64,000 nt of DNA, taken from assembly GCF_002258215.1 (NCBI RefSeq), contig NZ_NEFY01000001.1, positions 124,001-188,000 on the forward strand. The letters run 5' to 3'. A program made the translations under genes and the position numbers. Every line of letters starts with the position of its first letter. Within the stretch, counting starts at the first letter, position 1. This DNA is from Marinobacter vinifirmus. Its GTDB lineage: Bacteria > Pseudomonadota > Gammaproteobacteria > Pseudomonadales > Oleiphilaceae. The notes under the pieces were generated by a model. That model did not search any database. It was not told the DNA's origin and worked only from the letters and a program-made list of their open reading frames with translations. Below, piece by piece: positions 55,841 to 64,000 of this stretch.

Positions 55841-56769
55841 ACTGTTTTCGACTTGAGAACGTCAGCCACCGTTACGACAAGGCGACGGTGCTGCACGGTG
55901 TTGACCTGCGGCTGGAACCGGGAGAAATCCTCGGCCTGTTCGGCCACAACGGGGCTGGCAAGACCACCTCGATCAAACTGATCCTGGGATTGATGAAGCC
56001 TACCGAAGGCAATGTGTCAGTCCTCGATGGCGAGGCTGGCGACCCGAACGTGACCCAGCATATCGGCTACCTGCCGGAGAACGTGATGTTCTACCCGCAG
56101 CTGACCGGCCGGGAAATTCTCAGCCACTTCGCCCGCCTGAAAGGTGCGCCTCTGCGCCAGGTGCCGGAACTGCTGAAACAGGTGGGCCTTGGTGACGCCA
56201 TGGACGCCCGCACCAAAACCTATTCCAAAGGCATGCGCCAGCGCCTGGGCCTGGCCCAGGCCCTGCTCGGCAAGCCCAAACTGCTGATGCTGGACGAACC
56301 CACCGTCGGCCTCGACCCGGTGGCCACCGCAGACCTGTACCGGTTGTTGCGTGACCTGCGCGACGAAGGCACAGGCATCGTACTGTGCTCCCACGTACTG
56401 CCGGGTGTTGAACCTTACATCGACCGCGCCGCCATTCTGACCGAAGGCGCCCTGAAAGCCGCCGGCGACCTGCCATCCCTGAGGCAGCAAGCCAACATGC
56501 CGGTTACCCTGAGCCTGTTGCCCAGCAACAGCCTGGCGGCGCTCGAAAAAGTGATCGAACAGGCAGGGGAGAGCACCGGCCTGATGATGAAAACCGATAA
56601 CGGACGACTGCAGGTAGACGTGAGACCCCTGGAAAAAATGCCCCTGATCCAGACCCTGATGAACTCCGGCGAAGTAGCCGACCTGGGCATTCACCAGCCC
56701 AGCCTTGAAGACATCTACGTGCACTTCATCGGCTCCGGCGGCCTGGCACATCGTGGAGGCAGCCAATGA
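55837..56769 (+). CDS. nosF: NosF, ABC transporter ATPase
   Basis: The 310-residue ATPase has Walker A GHNGAGKTTS, Q-loop around IGYLPENVMFYPQLTG, signature YSKGMRQRLGLAQALL and Walker B LLMLDEPTVGLDP. It pairs with NosY and NosD for the maturation of NosZ copper site. The start overlaps the end of nosD (ATGA) and its end overlaps nosY by four bases, so nosDFY are translated as one unit. Its C-terminal 80 residues are the usual regulatory tail. Confidence 0.95.
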   Translation: MNCFRLENVSHRYDKATVLHGVDLRLEPGEILGLFGHNGAGKTTSIKLILGLMKPTEGNVSVLDGEAGDPNVTQHIGYLPENVMFYPQLTGREILSHFARLKGAPLRQVPELLKQVGLGDAMDARTKTYSKGMRQRLGLAQALLGKPKLLMLDEPTVGLDPVATADLYRLLRDLRDEGTGIVLCSHVLPGVEPYIDRAAILTEGALKAAGDLPSLRQQANMPVTLSLLPSNSLAALEKVIEQAGESTGLMMKTDNGRLQVDVRPLEKMPLIQTLMNSGEVADLGIHQPSLEDIYVHFIGSGGLAHRGGSQ

Positions 56770-57596
56770 ACGCAATCTGGACCATCGCCCGAAAAGAACT
56801 GAGCGACAGCCTGCGCAACCGCTGGCTGGTAGCAATCTCTGTGGTCTTCGCCACCCTGGCACTGGGTATTGCCTGGTTCGGCGCGGCCGCTTCCGGGCAG
56901 GTAGGCTACGCCTCCACCCCCGCCACCATCGCCAGCCTGGCCAGCTTGGGTATCTTCCTGATTCCCCTGATCGCCCTGCTGCTGGCCTACGATGCCATCG
57001 TCGGTGAAGAAGAGGGCGGCACCCTGTTGCTGCTGATGACCTACCCGCTGAGCAAAAGCCAGCTGCTGCTGGGCAAATTCATGGGCCATGGCCTGACCCT
57101 CGCCCTCGCCACCCTGATCGGCTTTGGCGTAGCGGGCATTGCCATTGCCCTCCTGGTAGAAGACGTCGGCATCGGCGCCCTGGCCGTGGCCATGGGGCGC
57201 TTCATCGGCTCTACCATCCTGCTGGGCTGGGGCTTCATCGCCCTGGCGTACCTGGTCAGCGTGCGGGTCAGCGAAAAGCCCGTCGCCGCCGGCATGGCCC
57301 TGGCCATCTGGTTCTTCTTTGTCCTGATCTTTGACCTGATGCTGCTGGGCGTCCTGGTGGCCAGCGAAGGCAAACTCAACCCCGAGTTACTGCCCTGGCT
57401 GCTGATGCTCAACCCCACCGACATCTACCGGTTGCTCAACATCGTCGCCTTTGGCGACAGCAGCCAGCTGAGCGGTGTCCTCAGCCTGGGCTCCGACCTG
57501 CCCATCGGCGCCGGCGGCCTGTGGCTCGGCCTGCTGGTGTGGTGTGCCGTTCCCCTGGGCGGCGCCCTGTTACTGTTCAAAAACCGAAGAATCTGA
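56766..57596 (+). CDS. nosY: NosY, ABC transporter permease
   Basis: The 276-residue inner-membrane protein has six hydrophobic segments and the family start TIARKELSDSLRNRWLVAI. DAIVGEEEGGTLLLLMTYPLSKSQLLLGKFMG is typical of the ABC-2 type NosY group. With NosF it forms the transporter that serves NosD in copper-site maturation. It ends 23 bp before nosL. Confidence 0.94.
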   Translation: MNAIWTIARKELSDSLRNRWLVAISVVFATLALGIAWFGAAASGQVGYASTPATIASLASLGIFLIPLIALLLAYDAIVGEEEGGTLLLLMTYPLSKSQLLLGKFMGHGLTLALATLIGFGVAGIAIALLVEDVGIGALAVAMGRFIGSTILLGWGFIALAYLVSVRVSEKPVAAGMALAIWFFFVLIFDLMLLGVLVASEGKLNPELLPWLLMLNPTDIYRLLNIVAFGDSSQLSGVLSLGSDLPIGAGGLWLGLLVWCAVPLGGALLLFKNRRI

Positions 57597-57619
57597 CCCT
57601 TACCGGAGAGCACTGACCC

Positions 57620-58252
57620 ATGACAACCCACTTCAGCAAATGGCTCCTCGCCGCCCTGGCTGCCGTCATCCTCGCCGGTTGCTCCGGCGGTGAACAGGAA
57701 GTCGTCGCCAAGCCCGACCCTGTCCATTTCGAATCCGGCGACGAATGCCACGTATGCGGCATGGTCATCACCAACTTCCCGGGCCCCAAAGGCCAGGCCT
57801 TCACCGAGCGCGAACAGCACACCCGCAAATTCTGCTCCACCAAAGACATGTTCGCCTGGTTCCTGCAGCCGGAAAACGAAAACCGCGATCACACCCTGTA
57901 CGTCCACAACATGGCCCAGACCGACTGGGAACACCCGGACGACACCCAACTGATCGACGCCCGTGGAGCCTTCTACGTCGTCGGCTCCGAACGCACCGGC
58001 GCCATGGGCCCGACCCTGGCCTCCTTCGCCACCGAGACCGAAGCGGCTGACTTTGCCTCAGAGCACGGCGGAGAAGTCTTTGCCTTCGCAGATATCACTA
58101 TGGACCACCTCAACGCCGGCATGACCATGCACGACATGGGTGGCATGGAAGGTATGCATGATGGACACGATATGGACATGGCTGAAGAAGCCGGAATGGC
58201 TGGCGACGACAACATGGAAGAAGACCACAGCGGTCACAATATGGAGCACTAA
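57620..58252 (+). CDS. nosL: NosL, copper chaperone lipoprotein with Met/His-rich tail
   Basis: The 210-residue lipoprotein has the lipobox LAGCS near residue 20 and the NosL copper-binding motif DECHVCGMVI. NosL binds Cu(I) and hands it to the NosDFY system. Residues from about 165 on form an extended tail dense in Met and His (HDMGGMEGMHDGHDMDM and DHSGHNMEH) that is longer than the standard NosL end. It is the last gene of the nos operon. Repeat copy C lies 60 bp past its stop. Confidence 0.94.
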   Translation: MTTHFSKWLLAALAAVILAGCSGGEQEVVAKPDPVHFESGDECHVCGMVITNFPGPKGQAFTEREQHTRKFCSTKDMFAWFLQPENENRDHTLYVHNMAQTDWEHPDDTQLIDARGAFYVVGSERTGAMGPTLASFATETEAADFASEHGGEVFAFADITMDHLNAGMTMHDMGGMEGMHDGHDMDMAEEAGMAGDDNMEEDHSGHNMEH

Positions 58253-58312
58253 GCGAAGGCGCTGATTAACTACGCGGATAAATGCTTTTGGAATCTGGCA
58301 GGGAAGCCGGCA

Positions 58313-58426
58313 GAGCAGGTAAGAAACCTTCTCACAAAAATTTGCGGAGCCATGGATGGCGGAGCAGAAGCGCCACAGGGAAGTGCCGCAAGGAGCGGTT
58401 TTTGGGAGAAGGTTTCTTACCTGCTC
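58313..58426 (+). repeat. Dispersed cloverleaf-like repeat, copy C
   Basis: Two 28-bp inverted arms (58313-58340 and 58399-58426, one mismatch) enclose a 58-nt core (58341-58398). The core has GCCAT/ATGGC, CAC/GTG and CCGC-AAGGA-GCGG hairpins. The last is followed by TTTTT and looks like a small intrinsic terminator inside the element. It lies between the convergent ends of nosL and moaA. Confidence 0.92.
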
Positions 58427-58436
58427 CCACTCCGAA

Positions 58437-59429
58437 CTAGCCGCCGGTCATATTCATAAACCGAAGAATCTGCACCTCCCCCTCCGAAGAAAAGTGATGC
58501 CGCTCCGGCTTCAAATCCATCGCCGAAATAATCGCCTGCCGAAGCTTCTCATCATCCCCGGGGAACTCCCGCAGAACCTCCCGCAAATCCATCGAATGCT
58601 CATTCCCCAGGCACAGCAAAAGCCGCCCCTCCACCGTAACCCGAACCCGGTTACAGGTGTCGCAGAAATTATGGGAATGCGGAGAAATAAAACCCACCCG
58701 AACCGGACTGTCCGGCATCCGGTAATAGCGCGCAGGCCCGCCGGAATCCTCGGTAGCGGGAATCAGCTCATGGCGCTGGCGGATAATGTCCCGCACCTCG
58801 GCACTGGTACACAGGGCCAGCCCACGGTCGTGCTCGGAAATTTCCCCCAGCGGCATCTCCTCGATAAACGTGATATCCAGCTGCTTCTTCCGGGCGAACT
58901 CGATCAGTTCCGGCACTTCCACGTCGTTCCGGCCCTTCATCACCACCGTATTCAGCTTGATACCCCGAAAGCCCGCCTCCCGGGCGGCTTCAATGCCATC
59001 AAGCACCTGGCTCAATTTGCCGGTGCGGGTTATACGGTGAAACTTGTCAGCATCCAGTGAATCCAGGCTGATATTAAGGCGGTGCAGCCCACCCCGGCGC
59101 AGCTCATCCGCCATCTCCGGTAACTGGCTGCCGTTGGTGGTCATCGCGAAGTCCCGCAGGCCATAACTGCCGATTTCCCTGACCAGGTCCAGGACACCCT
59201 TGCGAACCAGGGGCTCACCCCCGGTCAGGCGGATCTTCTCGGTGCCAAGATCCACAAAGTTACGGGCCACCCGGGCAATCTCTTCCAGCGAGAGAATCTG
59301 GCTGCGGGGCAGAAACACCATCTCTTCAGCCATACAGTAAACACAACGGAAGTCACAGCGATCCGTCACCGACAGGCGAACATAGTTCACCGTGCGGCCG
59401 AAGCGGTCTGTCAGTTGGTTTGCGGGCAT
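58437..59429 (-). CDS. moaA: GTP 3',8-cyclase MoaA
   Basis: The 330-residue radical SAM enzyme performs the first step of molybdenum cofactor synthesis from GTP. The N-terminal cluster motif is CDFRCVYC and the C-terminal cluster cysteines are in [10 protein letters not shown] and LLLCLG. The protein ends in the conserved double glycine (NMTGG) needed for activity. The cofactor serves nitrate reductase, which is not in this window. It is convergent with nosL, separated by repeat copy C. Confidence 0.96.
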   Translation of the reverse strand: MPANQLTDRFGRTVNYVRLSVTDRCDFRCVYCMAEEMVFLPRSQILSLEEIARVARNFVDLGTEKIRLTGGEPLVRKGVLDLVREIGSYGLRDFAMTTNGSQLPEMADELRRGGLHRLNISLDSLDADKFHRITRTGKLSQVLDGIEAAREAGFRGIKLNTVVMKGRNDVEVPELIEFARKKQLDITFIEEMPLGEISEHDRGLALCTSAEVRDIIRQRHELIPATEDSGGPARYYRMPDSPVRVGFISPHSHNFCDTCNRVRVTVEGRLLLCLGNEHSMDLREVLREFPGDDEKLRQAIISAMDLKPERHHFSSEGEVQILRFMNMTGG

Positions 59430-59646
59430 CTGGGGGATTCCTGTTGCAACACATGGTTATGAGTATAGATGCAGTATGGCAAAGCCTGAGACAGATTCCG
59501 AGACCTGGGTAAGGATAAACACCGCTACCACCGTACAACCATTAATGGGTATTTTTTATGCAGGTTATAGGCGCTAAACTGAAAGCAAGACCCTATTCCT
59601 TAATCACGGTAGAATGGATACAGGTATGAACGGTCACGAGGCCCGC

Positions 59647-60018
59647 ATGATGGCCGCACAGCCAAACAAAACCGGTTTCCGGATTCTTGCGTATATCTCG
59701 GCATTGCTCGGGTTAGCTGGCGTAGTGTTGCCTTTGCTTCCGACCACGCCCTTTGTGTTGCTGGCCGCCTTTTTTGCCAGCAAAGGGTCGCCGGCGTTTG
59801 CCCTGTGGCTGGAGCAGCACCCGGCGTTTGGCCCTGCCATTGAACAGTGGCGGGAACGGCGAGCCATCCCCCTGAAAGCGAAACTGCTGGCCCTGGGAAT
59901 GATGGTTCTGAGCTGGACTATGCTGCTGGCGCTCGGCTCGCCCCTGCTGGTACTGACAATTTCCGGCCTGTGTCTTTCGGCAATCGCCGCTTACTTGATA
60001 AGCCGGCCGTCCTGCTGA
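59647..60018 (+). CDS. DUF454 (YbaN-like) inner-membrane protein
   Basis: The 123-residue protein has three or four hydrophobic segments and the DUF454 pattern LGVVLPLLPTTPFVLLAAFFASKGSPAF followed by WLEQHPAFGPAIEQWRERRAIP. Function of YbaN proteins is unknown. I chose ATG 59647 because GAGG lies 6 bp upstream and it matches the family start. ATG 59614 and 59626 are in frame. It precedes nsrR by 25 bp and is probably co-transcribed. Confidence 0.8.
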   Translation: MMAAQPNKTGFRILAYISALLGLAGVVLPLLPTTPFVLLAAFFASKGSPAFALWLEQHPAFGPAIEQWRERRAIPLKAKLLALGMMVLSWTMLLALGSPLLVLTISGLCLSAIAAYLISRPSC

Positions 60019-60043
60019 ACCGCACGGCCCCTTGGAGCATTAA

Positions 60044-60481
60044 ATGCATATCACCCGTTACACAGACTATTCACTCCGGGTTCTGATCTATCTGGCCGAA
60101 CAGGGTGACCGGCTGGCGACTATCCAGGAAATCGCCGACAGCTACGAAATTTCCAAGAACCACCTGATGAAGGTGGTGCACCAGCTGAACAAGAAAGGCT
60201 ACATAGAGACTGTACGCGGCAAGAAAGGCGGCATGCGCCTGCACAGGTCCCCGGACGAAATCAATGTGGGAATCCTGGTGCGGGAAACCGAGCAGGATCT
60301 GAGTATTGTGGAATGTCTGTCCTCCAACAATGCCTGCAAGATTACCCCGGTGTGCGGCCTCAAGCACATGTTCAGCGAAGCCTTGAATGCGTTCCTGGAT
60401 GTGCTCGATAAATACACCCTGGCCGATGTGATCCGCGATCAGCACCGGCCACAGTTGGTTCGCCTGCTTCAGATTGCCTGA
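60044..60481 (+). CDS. nsrR: NO-sensing Rrf2 regulator NsrR
   Basis: The 145-residue Rrf2-type repressor has an N-terminal winged helix (HITRYTDYSLRVLIYLAEQ, then ISKNHLMKVVHQLNKKGYIETVRGKKGGMRL). Three cysteines (Cys91, Cys98 and Cys104; CLSSNNACKITPVCG) bind the [Fe-S] cluster that reacts with NO. The pattern RVLIYL and GKKGGM identifies NsrR among Rrf2 proteins. A candidate site stands in the norC promoter. Its 3' end overlaps the convergent desaturase gene by 13 bp. Confidence 0.93.
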   Translation: MHITRYTDYSLRVLIYLAEQGDRLATIQEIADSYEISKNHLMKVVHQLNKKGYIETVRGKKGGMRLHRSPDEINVGILVRETEQDLSIVECLSSNNACKITPVCGLKHMFSEALNAFLDVLDKYTLADVIRDQHRPQLVRLLQIA

Positions 60482-61566
60482 AGCTGGCCACTTCCCCGCT
60501 GTTCCAGGCGGGTTCTGACCGCATCCGGCAGGGAGAAACGGGCTATCCGGCTCAGCACGGTGCCGTACTGTTTGGCAAAGCTGCCGGTGTTATACGGAAT
60601 GTCATACTTCTTGCACACTTCCTGTACCTTCGCGGAAATCTCCGGGTAACGGTGGGCTGGCAGGTCCGGGAATACGTGGTGTTCCACCTGGTAACTCAGA
60701 TGACCGCTCAGCACATGCAGCCACTTGCCGCCGGTAAAGTTGGATGAGCCGCTTAGCTGACGCAGGTACCAGTGGCCCTTGCTCTCGCCCTCGCACTCTT
60801 CCTCGGTAAAGGTTTCCGCATCCTGGGTGAAGTGCCCGCAGAAAATCACCGTGGAGGCCCAGATGTTCCGGATCAGGTTGGCGCCCACGTTACCGGCCAG
60901 CACAACCGGCGCAACCGGCAGGGTCAGCAGCGGGAAGAAAACGTAATCCTTGAAGGCCTGGCGGCCACCCTTGCGGGCGAAGTCTTTCAGGAAGGGTAAC
61001 TTGTCGCGCCAGCGTAACTCACCCCGGCGAATTTTCTCGCTCTCCAGCTCATGCACGCCCACACCCCACTGGAACAGTACCGTCAGCAGGATGTAGTTCA
61101 CGAACTGCAGCAGGTGCCCCGGGTGCCATTTAACATCATCGCTCAGGCGCAGCACGGCATAGCCGTAATCCCGGTCCTTGCCGATGATGTTGGTGTAGGT
61201 GTGGTGCTCGTAGTTGTGGGTCTGGCGCCAGGATTCGCTGGTGCAAACGGTGTCCCATTCGTAGGTCTGGGAGTTCAGGGCCGGGTCGTTCATCCAGTCG
61301 TACTGGCCGTGCATCACGTTATGGCCGATTTCCATGTTTTCCAGGATCTTGGCGATACCCAGGCTGGCAGTGGCCGCTACAAAGACCGGCGGGATGAAAC
61401 CGAAAGGCATCATCACCCGGCCACCCACTTCCAGGGTGCGGTGCAGGCGGATGATCTTGCGGATGTAGGTGGCATCCCGCTCGCCCAGGTCGGCCAGCAC
61501 TTCATCGCGGATGGCATCCAGGTCTTGCTGGAGGCCGTTCAGTTGTTCTTCGCTAAGCTTTTTCAT
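60469..61566 (-). CDS. Membrane fatty acyl desaturase (DesC/DesB-like)
   Basis: The 365-residue protein has the three histidine boxes of membrane acyl desaturases: HNVMHGQYDW, HNYEHHTYTN and QVEHHVFPDLP, plus four or more hydrophobic segments. It introduces a double bond in acyl chains with O2, supplementing the anaerobic FabA route. ATG 61566 follows AAGGAG. A longer frame to 61656 would have no ribosome-binding site. It is co-transcribed with the ferredoxin reductase 47 bp upstream, and a DesT-type repressor is divergent, the layout of Pseudomonas desT-desCB. Confidence 0.88.
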   Translation of the reverse strand: MKKLSEEQLNGLQQDLDAIRDEVLADLGERDATYIRKIIRLHRTLEVGGRVMMPFGFIPPVFVAATASLGIAKILENMEIGHNVMHGQYDWMNDPALNSQTYEWDTVCTSESWRQTHNYEHHTYTNIIGKDRDYGYAVLRLSDDVKWHPGHLLQFVNYILLTVLFQWGVGVHELESEKIRRGELRWRDKLPFLKDFARKGGRQAFKDYVFFPLLTLPVAPVVLAGNVGANLIRNIWASTVIFCGHFTQDAETFTEEECEGESKGHWYLRQLSGSSNFTGGKWLHVLSGHLSYQVEHHVFPDLPAHRYPEISAKVQEVCKKYDIPYNTGSFAKQYGTVLSRIARFSLPDAVRTRLEQRGSGQLQAI

Positions 61567-61613
61567 GGTGCTTTCTCCTTGCGGCTCTCCGGCCGCAACG
61601 CAAAAATTTTGGG

Positions 61614-62720
61614 TTATACGTCTATCTGAACCGGCCCGCGGGGCACGGAAACACAAAGCTGGACGCTTTCTTCGCCGGGGCCGGATACCTTGCCGGTCAA
61701 ACGGTTAACCACGGTGCCGCTGGTCTTGCGGCAGCTGCACTGGTGGCAGATGCCCATGCGGCAGCCGTAACGGGGCTTGAGGCCTGCGGCTTCGGCAATT
61801 TCCAGCAGGTTGGCATCGCCTTCGGAGCCCACATTCACGCTGCTGCGGGTAAAGCTGACCTCACCACCCAGCTGGTCGTTATCCAGGGCGGCCGGGGCAG
61901 GGGGCGCAAAAAACGTGCTGTGCATCTGCGATTCTGCCAGGCCACGCTGCTGCAGCAATTCCGTCGCAAGGTCCATCAGGCCTTTCGGGCCGCACAGGTA
62001 GGCTTCGCGTTCCTTCAGCCCGTCAATCGCTTCCAGGTCTGCATCGCAGAGGAAGCGGGGTTCCTTGCCTTCATGGGTGGCAATGATGTTCAGGTTCAGC
62101 CCGGGATAACGGGCGGCGATGGCCTCCAGTTTTTCCCGGCCAATAATGTCGTTACCGGTACGCACGAAATACAGCAGGGTAACCGGCGCCGGGTAGTGGC
62201 TGGCGGCCATGGTTTCCAGCTGGCTGAGAACCGGGGTAATGCCGCTGCCGCCGGCGATAAACAGCACGGGTTTGGCGGGCTGCGGAACCAGGAACTCCCC
62301 GAAGGCATCGGCCAGGCCGAGGATATCGCCTTCGCTCAGGGAGTCGTGCAGCCAGTTGGTCACCAGGCCGCCCGGCAGGCGTTTAATGGTCAGGGTAATC
62401 AGGCCCTGTTTGTGCCATAGCTCCGGTGAGCTGGACAGGCTGAAGGTGCGGGTGCGCCGAATACCGTCGATCTCGGTACAGATGTTCACATGCTGCCCGG
62501 CGTCGAAGCCGGTCCACCGGCTGGCGGGCTTGAGTACGAAGGTTTTGGTGTCGGCGGTTTCGGCCATAATGCGTTCTACCCGGGCAGGTGTGTACTCCTG
62601 TACCCACATCGGATTAATGGCGCCCGCGAGGGGGTCCAGCCAGGCAGCGGGGTCGTCCCGGTTCAGTAATTGCCGGCCAAGCCAGTGCAATGCCTTGGTT
62701 TGTGTCAGTCGTGCCAGCAT
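61614..62720 (-). CDS. Ferredoxin reductase partner of the desaturase
   Basis: The 368-residue protein has an FAD module (RTFSLSSSPE), a pyridine nucleotide module (FIAGGSGITPVLSQLE and YLCGPKGLMD) and a C-terminal plant-type [2Fe-2S] ferredoxin domain (CRMGICHQCSC and a later Cys). It feeds electrons from NAD(P)H to the desaturase. ATG 62720 follows CGGAGAAC. The frame is open to 62801, but that part overlaps the palindromic operators. The order reductase then desaturase matches desC-desB in Pseudomonas. Confidence 0.88.
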   Translation of the reverse strand: MLARLTQTKALHWLGRQLLNRDDPAAWLDPLAGAINPMWVQEYTPARVERIMAETADTKTFVLKPASRWTGFDAGQHVNICTEIDGIRRTRTFSLSSSPELWHKQGLITLTIKRLPGGLVTNWLHDSLSEGDILGLADAFGEFLVPQPAKPVLFIAGGSGITPVLSQLETMAASHYPAPVTLLYFVRTGNDIIGREKLEAIAARYPGLNLNIIATHEGKEPRFLCDADLEAIDGLKEREAYLCGPKGLMDLATELLQQRGLAESQMHSTFFAPPAPAALDNDQLGGEVSFTRSSVNVGSEGDANLLEIAEAAGLKPRYGCRMGICHQCSCRKTSGTVVNRLTGKVSGPGEESVQLCVSVPRGPVQIDV

Positions 62721-62760
62721 GTTCGTTCTCCGTGTTTGTCGGGTGCCTTGTACGGGTCTA

Positions 62761-62798
62761 TGTGTACAAGTGTTCACTAATGTGTACGACTGTACACA
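62761..62798. promoter_or_regulatory. Pair of DesT/FabR-type palindromes before the desaturase operon
   Basis: Two elements stand side by side. GTGTACAAGTGTTCAC (62763-62778) is an imperfect palindrome with 12 of 16 positions symmetric. TGTGTAC-GACT-GTACACA (62781-62798) has perfect 7-base arms. Both share the core seen at 7857 and 18. They lie within 78 bp of the reductase start, a suitable repressor position. Confidence 0.65.
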
Positions 62799-62877
62799 CA
62801 AGTTTGACTTTCAACAATTACCTGCCCGGAGTGTTGGCTCGAAATGACAAGCTGGAAGGGTTTTTCTACGGTCTAAT

Positions 62878-62893
62878 GTGTACACTTGTGAAC
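62878..62893. promoter_or_regulatory. DesT/FabR-type palindrome before desT
   Basis: GTGTACACTTGTGAAC is, read on the other strand, GTTCACAAGTGTACAC, close to the site at 62763. It lies 26 bp before desT, so autoregulation is probable. Confidence 0.6.
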
Positions 62894-62918
62894 CTGATAA
62901 ACGCGGTACGGGTAAAAG

Positions 62919-63557
62919 ATGGCAGACAAACAACGGCGCAGGCCGGGAGAAACCCGGGAAAAACTGATGAGTGCAGCCCTGGAGCTGGTGGGTAAGGGGC
63001 GGCATTTTGCCAGCCTGGGTATCCGGGAGGTGACTCGTCAGGCGGGGGTGGTGCCTACATCATTTTATCGCCACTTCCGGAGCATGGACGACCTGGGCCT
63101 GCAGCTGGTGGACGAGCTGGGGCTGGTGTTACGCCGGATGATGCGTGAGGCCAGGGGGAATGTATTGCAGGCAGACAAGCTGATCGAGGAGTCCGTGGGT
63201 ATATTCGTAGCCCATGCCCAGGCCAATCGCAGTTTCTTCATGTTTATGGCCCAGGGGCTGGCGGGTGAAAGCCGGGCGGTTCAGGAAGGGATTCGCAGTG
63301 AAATGCGGTTCTTTGCCAGTGAGCTTGCCAACGATCTGCGCCGGCTTCGGCTGATGCAGCATCTGAGCGATGCCGACCTGGATATGACCTGTGACCTGGT
63401 GGTTCGTACCGTTGCCTTCAGCCTGACGGACCTGCTCAGTATCGCTGCGGATGATGACTACCAGGTTGGCCAGGTACGCAAGCGCACGTCCCGCTTCCTG
63501 CAGATGATCTTCGTGGGTGCCGGACACTGGCAGAGTGAATCCGGCACCGCACTTTAA
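62919..63557 (+). CDS. desT: TetR-family unsaturated fatty acid regulator (DesT/FabR-like)
   Basis: The 212-residue protein has a TetR HTH at the N-terminus (TREKLMSAALELVGKG and LGIREVTRQAGVVPTSFYRHFRSMDDLGLQLV). The closing ligand domain matches the FabR/DesT group, with FFMFMAQGLAGESRAVQEGI. DesT senses the ratio of unsaturated to saturated acyl-CoA and controls desCB. FabR acts on fabA/fabB. Divergent position next to the desaturase-reductase operon with GTGTAC palindromes favours DesT. The name is assigned by context. Confidence 0.85.
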   Translation: MADKQRRRPGETREKLMSAALELVGKGRHFASLGIREVTRQAGVVPTSFYRHFRSMDDLGLQLVDELGLVLRRMMREARGNVLQADKLIEESVGIFVAHAQANRSFFMFMAQGLAGESRAVQEGIRSEMRFFASELANDLRRLRLMQHLSDADLDMTCDLVVRTVAFSLTDLLSIAADDDYQVGQVRKRTSRFLQMIFVGAGHWQSESGTAL

Positions 63558-63575
63558 TCGGGCCTCAGGTTTTAA

Positions 63576-64000
63576 TCAGGCCTCAGGCTTTTTCTTCTTT
63601 GCCGTTGACCGCGGCTTCTTCGGCCTGGGCGGCAGCACCAGGCTTTCCAGTTCATCCAGTGCCTCACCGGTGTACACCGCCAGCTTCTGCATGCTCGGCA
63701 GGGTGTCCCGGCAACCGGTGTACCCGAAGTTCAGTGAGCCGGCATAGCTCAGGCAGGTGATGTTGAGGGCGCCGCCGTGGGCAATCAACGAGACCGGGAA
63801 CATGGCTTCGAGCTTTGCACCCTCGTAGTACAGGGTTTTTTCCGGCCCCGGCACGTTCGAGATGGTTACGTTGAACACCGGCCGCATGCGGCCGCCCAGC
63901 CCCGACATCAGCTGCAGAATATAGGGTGACATCAGCAGCATGGTGTACTGGGTCAATGCGCTCTTGGGCAGCTTTTGCAAGTGTTCCTTGGCCCGGCGGG
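63576..64000 (-). CDS. Wax ester synthase/DGAT, C-terminal part (truncated by window edge)
   Basis: The 141 residues visible are the C-terminus of a WS/DGAT acyltransferase. PVFNVTISNVPGPEKTLYYEGA is the typical PGP region, followed by MFPVSLIAHGGALNITCLSYAGSLNFGYTGC. These enzymes make wax esters or triacylglycerol from acyl-CoA and are characteristic of Marinobacter and Alcanivorax. The protein ends in a lysine-rich tail (RPKKPRSTAKKKKPEA). The 5' part lies beyond 64000. The last 10 codons overlap a short tandem repeat at 63552-63587. Confidence 0.9.
   Translation of the reverse strand, partial: RRAKEHLQKLPKSALTQYTMLLMSPYILQLMSGLGGRMRPVFNVTISNVPGPEKTLYYEGAKLEAMFPVSLIAHGGALNITCLSYAGSLNFGYTGCRDTLPSMQKLAVYTGEALDELESLVLPPRPKKPRSTAKKKKPEA

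Overview
The window looks like chromosome of a marine gammaproteobacterium, most probably Marinobacter or a close relative. This is inferred from gene content: fabA-fabB, an acyl desaturase with its ferredoxin reductase and a DesT-type repressor, a WS/DGAT wax-ester synthase at the right edge, and a compact heme-cd1 denitrification cluster. No rRNA, tRNA, CRISPR array, transposase or phage gene was seen. Coding density is high and genes are packed into operons with many 4-bp or longer overlaps.

Layout. 1-9.4 kb: a small AraC-type regulator, fabB-fabA, an SRPBCC protein, two nnrS genes, a SirB2 protein, a NaChBac-type ion channel, an EVE-domain protein, trhA (hemolysin III), wrbA and a Crp/Fnr-type regulator. 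9.5-20.9 kb: the nitrite reductase locus. nirS-DLGH-JEN runs leftward and nirC-F-(PhnD-like)-nirQ-(membrane protein) runs rightward from a shared control region. 21.0-26.7 kb: the nitric oxide reductase operon norC-norB-(FeS protein)-norD-norE-norF, leftward. 26.8-30.2 kb: an AEC transporter, two CDF metal transporters and a secreted Met-rich protein. 30.2-36 kb: a broken photolyase, DUF2256, a tandem HAD protein, a periplasmic binding protein and an FeS-type cryptochrome/photolyase. 36-45.4 kb: anaerobic-metabolism genes: hemN, a sodium/solute symporter with a small subunit, ubiU-ubiV, a ferric-reductase-like flavocytochrome, an LldD-like oxidase and ubiT. 45.4-58.3 kb: narXL, a narK-like transporter, dnr, and nosRZDFYL. 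58.4-64 kb: moaA, a DUF454 protein, nsrR, the desaturase-reductase pair with desT, and the C-terminal part of a WS/DGAT gene that runs off the window.

How it works together. Nitrite is reduced to NO by NirS, NO to N2O by NorCB and N2O to N2 by NosZ. The window also carries the heme d1 pathway (NirE, DLGH, J, F, N), the AAA/VWA activators (NirQ, NorD), copper delivery (NosDFYL) and electron supply (NosR, the NapH-like FeS protein). HemN and UbiUVT supply heme and ubiquinone without oxygen. Three nitrogen-oxide regulators are encoded here (NarXL, Dnr, NsrR). Sequences resembling their sites can be read in front of nirS/nirC, norC, hemN, narK and dnr. A second regulatory theme is FabR/DesT-type palindromes at the desaturase locus, at trhA and at the left edge.

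The most unusual structure is a three-copy dispersed element (9504-9613, 20875-20988, 58313-58426). A conserved core of exactly 58 nt is enclosed by 26-28 bp inverted arms. The arms are perfectly or almost perfectly complementary within a copy but unrelated between copies. Each copy sits just past the 3' end of a denitrification operon.
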